Shown: in pieces, positions 14,311 to 21,421 of the stretch
Position numbering within the stretch: position 1 is the stretch's first letter
Layout of the letters: the number at the start of each line of letters is the position of its first letter
NCBI GenBank assembly: GCA_024681935.1
Contig: JAIKZX010000155.1
Coordinates: 1 to 34,876, forward strand
DNA: 34,876 nt
Reading direction: 5' to 3'
Source of the DNA: Fretibacterium sp.
GTDB taxonomy: Bacteria > Synergistota > Synergistia > Synergistales > Aminobacteriaceae
The notes under the pieces: generated by a model
What the model saw: the letters and a program-made list of their open reading frames with translations, nothing else
Databases searched by the model: none
What the model was told of the DNA's origin: nothing
Position numbers and translations under genes: made by a program

Positions 14311-15204
14311 ATGAGTGGAATCGATGAGCACTCGAGAGAACTGATAAAGACTCGGATCCTCAGTAAACTGAAGGATGTCAAGTCCTTTCCTCAGTTTGTC
14401 CTGGAGACGATGCGCAAGCTGAACGACCCCACCAGCAGCGTGTCGGACGTCTCCAAGAGCCTGTCGAGGGATGAGGGCCTTGTTCTGCGCGTCCTGAAGC
14501 TGGCTAACTCGGCTGCCTATGGCATGACGCGCAATATCTCCAACATCTCCGAGGCAATTGCCCTTCTGGGATATAAGAGTGTGAGCAATATCGTCCTGGC
14601 TGCTCAGGTTTATTCCGCCATGGACAAGGGGCTCTCCGGCTACGCCCTCGACAGAGGGGAGCTCTGGCGTCACTCCCTGATGGTGGCCTACGCTGCCCGC
14701 TATATCGCAAAGAAGACGCCCAACGTCTCTTCAGAGGATGCCTATGTTGGCGGGCTGCTTCACGACATTGGAAAGATTATCCTGAACGACTACGTTCGGT
14801 TCGGCTACGGAATCATCGTCAAAATGGTGGAGGAGGAGCAAATCCCCTTTATCGATGCGGAACTCAAGGTCCTTGGGTTTGACCACGCGATGGTGGGGGC
14901 GATCCTGACGGAGAAGTGGGATCTGCCGGAGTCCTATCAAACGGTGGTGGCCTACCACCACAAGCCCAACGAACTGCCGGCGGACAAGGCAGAGTACCAG
15001 CCGATACTGGACGTTGTCAGTGTCGCCAATTCCGTCTGCCTGATGCTGGGCATCGGTCTTGGGGTCGATGGGCTTCAGAACTATATGTTCCCGGAGCCGC
15101 TTGAACGCCTGGGGATTGGCAACATTGAGGAACTGATGGGAGATCTGGTGGACTTTGCGGGGAAGATCTCCCTGGAAATGTCTGGGATGGAAGATTCTAA
15201 ATAG
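14311..15204 (+). CDS. HDOD domain signalling protein
   Basis: A 297-residue protein consisting almost wholly of an HDOD domain (about 18-225), a divergent HD-fold found in regulators of motility, adhesion and stress signalling. Visible family features are FPQFVLETMRKLNDP, the SRDEGLVLRVLKLANSAAYG segment, LLGYKSVSNIVL, LWRHSLMVA (His121), GGLLHDIGK (His151-Asp152) and the AYHHKP motif (216-217). The last Asp of a catalytic HD site is Asn240 here, and HDOD proteins are generally thought to be non-enzymatic, so it probably acts by binding partners. It is cytoplasmic. The ATG has AAGGAGGATGGGG upstream. Its stop overlaps the ribosome binding site of cmk, suggesting one operon. Its signal and partner are unknown. 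Confidence 0.88.
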   Translation: MSGIDEHSRELIKTRILSKLKDVKSFPQFVLETMRKLNDPTSSVSDVSKSLSRDEGLVLRVLKLANSAAYGMTRNISNISEAIALLGYKSVSNIVLAAQVYSAMDKGLSGYALDRGELWRHSLMVAYAARYIAKKTPNVSSEDAYVGGLLHDIGKIILNDYVRFGYGIIVKMVEEEQIPFIDAELKVLGFDHAMVGAILTEKWDLPESYQTVVAYHHKPNELPADKAEYQPILDVVSVANSVCLMLGIGLGVDGLQNYMFPEPLERLGIGNIEELMGDLVDFAGKISLEMSGMEDSK

Positions 15205-15215
15205 GAGGCATTCTC

Positions 15216-15890
15216 TTGGCCTACGTTCTGACGATTGACGGGCCTGCCGGAGCAGGAAAGAGCTCTGTTGCAAAACGTCTGGCTCAGCTATTGGGAATCC
15301 ATTATCTTGACACGGGGGCGATCTACAGGGCGATCGCCCTTGTCCTTGCTGAGGAGGGGGTTCGTCCTGAGGAGTCGGAGTCCCTTACTCAGGCTCTGCC
15401 CGGTATCCGCATTGAGCTGAGGGGCGGTGCTGTCCTGGCCAATGGTGTGGATGTGAGCCGTGAGATACGAACGCCGCGTGCCGACAAACTGTCCTCCGTC
15501 TATTCTGCCCTGCCCTCTGTCCGCCGGGCCCTTCTGGGGCTGCAGCGGGATCAGGAGCAATACGGATCCCTGGTGGTAGAGGGGCGGGACGAGGGGAGCG
15601 TGGTGTTCCCCAAAGCCCCCCTGAAATTTTTTTTGACCGCGACCCCGGAGGCCCGGGCACGGCGCCGTTGCCTTGAACGTGAGCGCAGGGGGGAGCCAGT
15701 CTCCTACGAGGAGGTCCTGGCCGCAATCAGGGAACGGGACATCGCCGACAGCAGCCGTGAGGTGTCGCCCCTCGTCCAGCCGGAGGGAGCTGTCCGGATT
15801 GACACGTCGGACATGACCGAGGATGAGGTCGTGGAGTGCCTTCTGAGCCGCGTCCGGGATGCCCTGGCGAAGGGGGAAATCTCCGCATGA
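15216..15890 (+). CDS. cmk: Cytidylate kinase
   Basis: Phosphorylates CMP and dCMP with ATP in pyrimidine nucleotide recycling. The 224-residue protein has the P-loop GPAGAGKSSVAKRLA near the start, the CMP-binding DTGAIYRA, the VEGRDEGSVVFPKA loop (usually GRDIGTxVFP) and the lid/ATP region RERDIADSSREVSPL followed by IDTS. Length is normal. The start is a TTG at 15216, which begins the typical YVLTIDGPAGAGKS sequence and has AGGAGG 7 bases upstream, overlapping the stop of the HDOD gene. No ATG lies nearby in frame. The stop overlaps the plsC ATG by 4 bases (ATGA), so the two are coupled. Identification is secure. Confidence 0.95.
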   Translation: MAYVLTIDGPAGAGKSSVAKRLAQLLGIHYLDTGAIYRAIALVLAEEGVRPEESESLTQALPGIRIELRGGAVLANGVDVSREIRTPRADKLSSVYSALPSVRRALLGLQRDQEQYGSLVVEGRDEGSVVFPKAPLKFFLTATPEARARRRCLERERRGEPVSYEEVLAAIRERDIADSSREVSPLVQPEGAVRIDTSDMTEDEVVECLLSRVRDALAKGEISA

Positions 15891-16543
15891 AACAGAATCG
15901 CGTGTTCTACGCAATCGTCCGTAATTTTTTTCGCCTGCTTCTGATGCTGTGGAACCGCTGTTCCACACGCTGGGAGGAGCCTCTGTCCGGGGATCGGATG
16001 ATTGTCGCCTGCAATCACTGCAGCAACCTTGATCCCCTGGTGGTGGGGTGCTTCTTTCCAAGGCGTCTGCGCTATTTCGCTAAGGAAGAGCTCTTCCGGT
16101 CATGGTTCCTGGGAACCTCCATCCGCGCTTTGGGGGCGGTCCCTGTCTCCCGGTCAAGCAGCGCCTCTGCCGCGGGAGCTCTGAAGGGATTTATGAAGCT
16201 CTATCAGGAAGGGAATGATGTCCTGATCTTCCCGGAGGGAGGGCGTTCTCCAGATGGGAAACTCCAGCCTCTGGAGGCCGGTGTGGCCCTTCTTGCCTCC
16301 CATGAGCAGGCGCCCATTCTGCCTGTGTTCATCCGCGGCTCCTTCAAGGCCATGCCCCCCGGCGCGCATTTCGTTTGGCCCAGCAAGATTTCTATAACGT
16401 TCGGCAAGCCCCTGCGCTTTCCCGAGGAGGTCTACAAGAGCCGTAAGGGGCGGGAGATCATCATGGAGAGCCTGACGGAGGCTATGAAGGCCCTTGACTC
16501 AGGGGGCTCTGAGCCAAGGGGCTGTAAAACAGCTTCAGAATAG
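15887..16543 (+). CDS. plsC: 1-acyl-sn-glycerol-3-phosphate acyltransferase (PlsC family)
   Basis: Adds the second acyl chain to lysophosphatidic acid at the inner membrane to make phosphatidic acid. The 218-residue protein shows the HX4D catalytic motif as NHCSNLDP, the glycerol-phosphate motif as VLIFPEGGRS (usually FPEGTRS) and the third motif ILPVFIRGS. A hydrophobic N-terminal helix (about residues 8-22, VRNFFRLLLMLW) probably ties it to the membrane. The ATG at 15887 overlaps the cmk stop; the frame extends upstream inside cmk but without a matching start. The C-terminal tail beyond about 205 is Gly/Ser-rich and variable. Related acyltransferases act on other lysolipids, so specificity is by family. 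Confidence 0.9.
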   Translation: MKQNRVFYAIVRNFFRLLLMLWNRCSTRWEEPLSGDRMIVACNHCSNLDPLVVGCFFPRRLRYFAKEELFRSWFLGTSIRALGAVPVSRSSSASAAGALKGFMKLYQEGNDVLIFPEGGRSPDGKLQPLEAGVALLASHEQAPILPVFIRGSFKAMPPGAHFVWPSKISITFGKPLRFPEEVYKSRKGREIIMESLTEAMKALDSGGSEPRGCKTASE

Positions 16544-16561
16544 ACGGAGGACAAAATAAGA

Positions 16562-17455
16562 ATGTTTCTGAGCATGACGGGTTTCGGCCGGGCAATGCGC
16601 GAATTTCCGTGGGGGACGGTTACTTTTGAACTGACCTCTGTGAACCACCGCTATCAGGATTTTTCAGCGCGTCTGCCGAGGGAGCTCTCCTCGCTGGAGA
16701 GCTATTTGATTTCCCTGCTGCGGGGGGCGCTGAACCGGGGCAAGGTTCGTCTCTCTGCGGAGATAGCCTGGAACCCCGGGGCCCGAACCCCCACTCTGGA
16801 TGAAGAGGGGCTGCTCCTTCTCTTCCGGCGTGTGCGTGAGCTGGCCGTTCAGGAAGGGGTGGAGACGCCTTCTCTGTCTTCTTTCCTTTCGCTTCCGGGC
16901 ATCTGTGAGGCAAACCGGGCTCTTGAGCTGACGAAGGATGAGCCCCAGGTGTGGGACGAGCTCCTGAATGCTGCGCTGGAGTCCCTCATGGAGATGAAAC
17001 GGGCCGAGGGGGAGAAGCTGAAGACCGTCATTGAGGCCGACCTGAATGCCTTCGCGGGTATCGTTTCAACCCTTGAAGCGCGTTGGAGGACGTCCTCCGC
17101 CGAGGCGCTGGAGGCGCTTCGGGCACGGATTGAGAAGGTCATGGAGCATTATAAGCTTGAGCTTGACGAGGCGCGGATTGCGCAGGAGGTCTCGCTCATG
17201 GCTGACAAATGGGACGTCTCCGAGGAACTGGCCCGTCTGGCGGCACACATTGAGCGCTTCCGCCAGACGATGGAGGGCACAGAGGCCAGAGGAAAGGACT
17301 TGGCCGGCCGCCGTCTTGATTTCCTGATTCAGGAGATGAACCGTGAGGTCAACACGATGGGCTCCAAGGTGGGGGACGCGGACTTCCGCTGGGGAGTTGT
17401 CGAGGCCAAGTCCTGCCTTGAGCGCATCCGCGAACAGATACAGAACGTGGAGTGA
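16562..17455 (+). CDS. yicC: YicC/YloC family endoribonuclease
   Basis: YicC-type proteins are hexameric endoribonucleases involved in small-RNA decay. This 297-residue protein has the characteristic start MFLSMTGFGRA, then ELTSVNHRYQDFSARLP and ALNRGKVRLSAEI in the N-terminal half. The C-terminal DUF1732 half has the family ending AHIERFRQTMEG, GRRLDFLIQEMNREVNTMGSK and EIK-like KSCLERIREQIQNVE. Length is normal. A GACGGAGGA site lies about 10 bases before the ATG. gmk follows after only 6 bases; the small remA gene often found between yicC and gmk in other bacteria is absent here. Family identification is very secure; the natural RNA targets in this organism are unknown. Confidence 0.93.
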   Translation: MFLSMTGFGRAMREFPWGTVTFELTSVNHRYQDFSARLPRELSSLESYLISLLRGALNRGKVRLSAEIAWNPGARTPTLDEEGLLLLFRRVRELAVQEGVETPSLSSFLSLPGICEANRALELTKDEPQVWDELLNAALESLMEMKRAEGEKLKTVIEADLNAFAGIVSTLEARWRTSSAEALEALRARIEKVMEHYKLELDEARIAQEVSLMADKWDVSEELARLAAHIERFRQTMEGTEARGKDLAGRRLDFLIQEMNREVNTMGSKVGDADFRWGVVEAKSCLERIREQIQNVE

Positions 17456-17461
17456 GACGCG

Positions 17462-18022
17462 ATGGGACGGGGACGGCTGTTCATCCTGTCGGGGCCCAGC
17501 GGCGTGGGCAAGGGAACGCTTCGCAAGCGCGCTCTGAATGACATTAAGGACCTGGTCTATTCCATCTCCTGCACGACGCGCCGTCCCAGGCCGGAGGAAC
17601 AGGATGGTGTGGATTACCGCTTTATTTCCAGCGAGGACTTTGAGGAGCGGGTGAAACAGGGGGCATTTCTGGAGTACGCTCATGTCCATGATGCCTGTTA
17701 CGGCACGCTTCGCGAGGATGTGGAGCGCGAGCTGAGTGCGGGGCGTGACGTTCTGCTGGAGATTGATGTGCAGGGCGCCCTTCAGGTTCGCCGCCGGGTC
17801 CCGGGAGCGGTGTCTGTTTTTGTCTCTCCTCCCTCCCTTGAGGAACTGGAACACCGCCTCCGTGAGCGGGGAACGGAGGATGATGCGAAGCTCCGGCTCC
17901 GGTTGAAAAACGCGGCCGCGGAACTCCGGCGGGCAGGGGAATACGACCACGTCGTCGTGAACGGCGACCTGGATGAGGCGGCCTCGGCCCTGAGGAAGAT
18001 TATTCTGGATTATCGAAATTAA
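17462..18022 (+). CDS. gmk: Guanylate kinase
   Basis: Converts GMP to GDP with ATP, an essential step in GTP and ppGpp supply. The 186-residue protein carries the P-loop SGPSGVGKGTL, the GMP-binding SISCTTRRPRPEEQDGVDYRF and FLEYAHVHDACYGT, and the LLEIDVQGALQVR region. The lid has RLRERGTEDDAKLRLRL. The P-loop Lys is followed by Gly where most family members have Ser/Thr, a variation also known in some guanylate kinases. The ATG follows the yicC stop by 6 bases with only a weak ribosome binding site (GTGGAGTGAG), pointing to translational coupling. rpoZ follows after 15 bases. Secure. Confidence 0.95.
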   Translation: MGRGRLFILSGPSGVGKGTLRKRALNDIKDLVYSISCTTRRPRPEEQDGVDYRFISSEDFEERVKQGAFLEYAHVHDACYGTLREDVERELSAGRDVLLEIDVQGALQVRRRVPGAVSVFVSPPSLEELEHRLRERGTEDDAKLRLRLKNAAAELRRAGEYDHVVVNGDLDEAASALRKIILDYRN

Positions 18023-18037
18023 GCATGGGGTGGAAGA

Positions 18038-18268
18038 ATGAAGTTTTATGACCTTGAGGCGCTGTCCCGGAAGTGCGGGACGGACAATAAGTACGAGATT
18101 ACGGCAAGGATTGCAGCGCGGGCGCGCTGGCTGGGAGAACACAAGACGGTGCTTGAGCACGACGTCAATGAGCGTTACCTCTCCATCGCGCTGAAGGAAT
18201 CCGACCTGGGGCGGGGGATCCCGGCTCCGGGCGACTCCCTGATGTTGTCTCAAAGTGAGACAGAGTAG
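18038..18268 (+). CDS. rpoZ: RNA polymerase omega subunit
   Basis: Omega binds the beta-prime subunit and helps RNA polymerase assembly and, in many bacteria, ppGpp binding. The 76-residue protein has the expected N-terminal helix with NKYEITARIAARARWLGE, matching the conserved K(Y/F)xxxxxAakRArel core. A short acidic tail follows. Position right after gmk is the classical one. A GGGTGGAAG site lies before the ATG. The stop is 5 bases before the coaBC start. Small size and divergence of the tail are normal for omega. Confidence 0.88.
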   Translation: MKFYDLEALSRKCGTDNKYEITARIAARARWLGEHKTVLEHDVNERYLSIALKESDLGRGIPAPGDSLMLSQSETE

Positions 18269-18273
18269 CCCCC

Positions 18274-19512
18274 TTGTCCCGGTCAACGTCGGCTCCCTTT
18301 AAGGGACGGCGGGTCCTGCTCTGCGTGACGGGCGGCATCGCCGCCTACAAAACGCCGGAGCTGGTGCGTTGCCTCGTGAAAGCGGGCTGCGAGGTCGAGA
18401 TAATCCTCACGCGCGCCGCAGAAAAATTTGTGACGCCCCTCACGCTCTCCACGCTGTCGGGCCGCCGCGCCTGGCGGGAGGAGGATCTGCTGTCGGACGA
18501 GCGCGGCTTTGGGATACCCCATATCCGCCTGGCGGAGTGGGCGGAGGCTGTCGTTGTCGCCCCCTGTACGGCTAATACCGCTGCCGTCCTGGCCCAGGGC
18601 CTGGCTCAGGGCCTGATTGGCGCCGCACTCCTTGCGGCGCGCGCGCCGGTGATGGTTTTTCCCGCTATGAATGTCCACATGCTTGAGCACCCCGCGACGC
18701 AGGAGAACCTGAGGGTTCTGGCCGGACGGGGCGTGAGGGTGGTGGAGCCCGCCGTGGGAGCGCTGGCCTGCGGAGAAGAAGGCAGGGGCCGCATGCCTGA
18801 GCCGGAGGAGATTGCGGAGGAGGTCTTTCGCGCTCTGACGCCGAAGGACATGGAGGGATTGCACGTCCTCGTCACGGCCGGGCCAACCCGCGAGTATCTG
18901 GATCCTGTGCGTTTTATCTCCAATCCCAGCACGGGCCGGATGGGCCTGGCGATGGCCCGTGAGGCCTGGCGGCGGGGAGCGGAGGTCCGGGTTGTCCTGG
19001 GACCCATTGAGGCGCCCTGTCCCCTTCATGGATTTGAGGTCCTCCCTGTTGTCTCGGCTCTGGAGATGCGGGACGCAGTGACGGCGTCCCTTCCCTGGGC
19101 TCATGTCATCGTCAAGGCTGCTGCTGTCGGAGACTACCGGGCAAAGCAGCGGGCGGAGCGTAAGGTGAAGCGCGAGGGGCGGGAGGAACTTTCCATCGAA
19201 CTGACTCAGAATCCTGACATCGCTGCGGAGGTTGGGAGCTCCAAGCGCCCGGACCAGATCTTGATTGGTTTTGCCGCTGAAACGGATGACCTGCTGCGCA
19301 ACGCGCGGGCCAAACTGGAGAGCAAGGGACTGGATGCCATTCTGGTCAACGATGTCCTTGCGCCAGGCTGCGGTTTCGCCTCGGAGACCAACACCCTGCG
19401 CCTCATCTGCCGAAACGGAGAGGACAAAAGTTTCTCCGGTCTGAAGGAGGATGTGGCCCGCGCCGCGTGGGGGGCCCTGGCGGGGCAGGGCCTGTTCCCT
19501 CCTATGCATTGA
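18274..19512 (+). CDS. coaBC: Bifunctional phosphopantothenoylcysteine decarboxylase/synthetase
   Basis: Two steps of coenzyme A synthesis: CoaB joins cysteine to 4'-phosphopantothenate using CTP, and CoaC decarboxylates the product using FMN. The 412-residue fusion has the CoaC flavoprotein domain (about 10-185: CVTGGIAAYK, the active-site His in HIRLAEWA, FPAMNVHM, and ACGEEGRGRMPEP with its Cys). The CoaB domain (about 190-400) shows VLVTAGPTREYLDPVRFISNPSTGRMG, KAAAVGDYR and the C-terminal LIGFAAETDD and LVNDV. The only usable start is TTG at 18274: an in-frame stop lies at 18256-18258 and no ATG or GTG falls between. Its ribosome binding site is poor, so coupling to rpoZ is likely. Secure apart from the exact start. 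Confidence 0.94.
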   Translation: MSRSTSAPFKGRRVLLCVTGGIAAYKTPELVRCLVKAGCEVEIILTRAAEKFVTPLTLSTLSGRRAWREEDLLSDERGFGIPHIRLAEWAEAVVVAPCTANTAAVLAQGLAQGLIGAALLAARAPVMVFPAMNVHMLEHPATQENLRVLAGRGVRVVEPAVGALACGEEGRGRMPEPEEIAEEVFRALTPKDMEGLHVLVTAGPTREYLDPVRFISNPSTGRMGLAMAREAWRRGAEVRVVLGPIEAPCPLHGFEVLPVVSALEMRDAVTASLPWAHVIVKAAAVGDYRAKQRAERKVKREGREELSIELTQNPDIAAEVGSSKRPDQILIGFAAETDDLLRNARAKLESKGLDAILVNDVLAPGCGFASETNTLRLICRNGEDKSFSGLKEDVARAAWGALAGQGLFPPMH

Positions 19513-19519
19513 GGGCCGC

Positions 19520-21385
19520 ATGCCCCTCGTTGACGTTATCGTCCCGGGGCCATGGTGGAACGCGCTGACCTACGGGACGGACAGCACCCCGCCCCCTGGA
19601 GTGCGCGTGCGGGTCCCGGTGGGGAGGAGCGTGCGCGTTGGCTTCGTCCTTCGCTCCGCGCAGACGGAGCCTCTCAAAACCATTCGCCCGGTTATTGACA
19701 TTCTGGATGAGACCTGTGCTTTGAATGCCGGACTGTGGGACCTGGCACTGTGGATGGGACGTACCTTCCTCTGCGGTTTGGGACAGGCCATTCAGGCCCT
19801 GTGCCCGCCGCCGTTCCTCAGGGGTGAGCCCGTCCCCCCGGCACCGGAGGAGACATCGGAGCCGGCCGCCTTTCATGAAGTTCATTGTTTTAATCCCTGG
19901 GATGGAGAGCGCCGGGCGTTCTATCTCGATCGCCTTGAAGAAGGGGGGCGGACGCTGCTCCTCTTCCCTGAGGCGCGCGCGGCCAGGGAGTTTTTCACGT
20001 CGCTCCCATCCACTGTTCGTTCTGAGGCGCTGCTCTGGCCCTCGACCGGCGGCAGGAGGCTCTGGGAGAGTTGGTGTGGTGCGCGGGCGGGGAAGGTACG
20101 TATCATCGTCGCCCCGCCGGGCGGAGTTTTTGCTCCCATGAGTGCAGATCGAATCATCGTGGAGGACGAGTCCAACCCGGCTTACGTCTTTCAGAGGCCT
20201 CCGCGCGTCCCCTCTCGCAGCCTTGCGGGCAAACGGGCGTCCCTGACAGGCGCGGAGCTTGTCCTTGGGGGACGCATCCCCTCCGCCAGAACCTTCCTTC
20301 GGACAAAGCCCTCATGTGAGATATTGCCTGAACGAAAAAAACTGATTTTTGCCGATGTGCGCCGTTCTCTCAGGGGAGAGGAGCGCGGGGTGGAGGGGAC
20401 CCTGCCCCTGACGGTCTCTCTGCTGGAGAGGACGCGGGAAACACTGACAGGGGGGCGGCATGTTCTTTGGTTCCTTGACCGCCGGGGGGAGGCCGCGGAG
20501 GTTTTCTGCGCGGAGTGCGGCCACGCAGTCCGTTGTCCCCGCTGTGGGGGGACAATGCGCAGCGAGGAAGCCGGGCGAAGTCTGCGCTGTGTCCGGTGCG
20601 GGGCTCGAGAGAATCTGCCGTCGCGCTGCCCTGACTGTCATGGTGAGCTTTGGTCCGGTCGGCGTCCCGGGCTTGAGGCCCTGGCTTCGATGGCAGGACG
20701 GCTGATTCACGGTTTTCCTGTCCTTCTGCATGAGGGCAAGACATTTCGCCCCGGAGACGGGGCTTCTCCCTCTCTTATCCTTGGGACGCGGGGGGCGCTG
20801 CCGCTCTGCGACGGGCTGGACGTGGGACTGGCGGCCTGGCTGGACCTGGATGCGGAACTCCGCAGGGCCGGGTATGGCGCGCGCTTTCAGGTGTTCAGCA
20901 TGGTGTGGGAATCCTGCTGGCGGGGACTTGAGCCTGGGGCGGGGGGGCGGACTGTGTTGGTTCAGAGCCTCCGCCGGGGCCTGGAGTGGCGGGAACTTCT
21001 CGCAAGGGGCTGGGGGCGTTTCTGGGAGAAGGAGCTGCCGCTCCGCATGGAGCTGGATATCCCGCCCTTTGGCCTGATGGTGCAGATCGACCTTCCGGCC
21101 AGACTGCCCGGCTCACGCACCCCTGAAAGGGGGGCGGCGTTGGACAGGCCGGCTGAGTCGAAGGGAAGTGCGGGGCACTTCCCGGAGGCCCCATCCGGGG
21201 ATCGCGAGGAATTGAGACGTCTGCTGGAGGATGAGGGCCTCTTTGTTATGGACCCTGGGGAGCCGGGGGCCCCTCTGTGGGTGAACGCGCAGTCCGTCCT
21301 GCCTGTGGCGCGGGCGCTGTCCGCCCGTTTCAGCATTGCGCGGTCACGATCCGGTTATCCCTCGATTACTGTCTGGACAGAATAA
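19520..21385 (+). CDS. priA: PriA-like primosomal protein with degenerate helicase motifs
   Basis: PriA restarts collapsed replication forks and reloads the replisome. This 621-residue homologue (usual length about 730) keeps the N-terminal 3'BD-like domain (about 1-100) and the eight zinc cysteines in the right spacing (C330, C333, C339, C342, C357, C360, C370, C373). The helicase core is damaged: the GxTGSGKT Walker A position reads NPWDGERR (about 125-132), the DEEH box reads EDES (215-218), the GTQMxxKGHDF motif reads GTRGALPLCDGL (422-433), and the QVAGRAGR motif reads MVWESCWRG (461-469). It should bind DNA and zinc but not hydrolyse ATP. Actinobacterial PriA proteins are similarly degenerate. 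The ATG at 19520 (GAGGG upstream) lies 7 bases after coaBC; the longer frame overlaps coaBC and is rejected. Confidence 0.85.
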   Translation: MPLVDVIVPGPWWNALTYGTDSTPPPGVRVRVPVGRSVRVGFVLRSAQTEPLKTIRPVIDILDETCALNAGLWDLALWMGRTFLCGLGQAIQALCPPPFLRGEPVPPAPEETSEPAAFHEVHCFNPWDGERRAFYLDRLEEGGRTLLLFPEARAAREFFTSLPSTVRSEALLWPSTGGRRLWESWCGARAGKVRIIVAPPGGVFAPMSADRIIVEDESNPAYVFQRPPRVPSRSLAGKRASLTGAELVLGGRIPSARTFLRTKPSCEILPERKKLIFADVRRSLRGEERGVEGTLPLTVSLLERTRETLTGGRHVLWFLDRRGEAAEVFCAECGHAVRCPRCGGTMRSEEAGRSLRCVRCGARENLPSRCPDCHGELWSGRRPGLEALASMAGRLIHGFPVLLHEGKTFRPGDGASPSLILGTRGALPLCDGLDVGLAAWLDLDAELRRAGYGARFQVFSMVWESCWRGLEPGAGGRTVLVQSLRRGLEWRELLARGWGRFWEKELPLRMELDIPPFGLMVQIDLPARLPGSRTPERGAALDRPAESKGSAGHFPEAPSGDREELRRLLEDEGLFVMDPGEPGAPLWVNAQSVLPVARALSARFSIARSRSGYPSITVWTE

Positions 21386-21421
21386 CGTCTGAATTAAATT
21401 CATTCAAAAAGGAGGGAAACG

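Noticed and set aside
18283-19521. 412-codon minus-strand open frame opposite coaBC
   Set aside because: It covers almost exactly the coaBC gene, whose motifs are all on the plus strand; the antisense product has no recognisable features.
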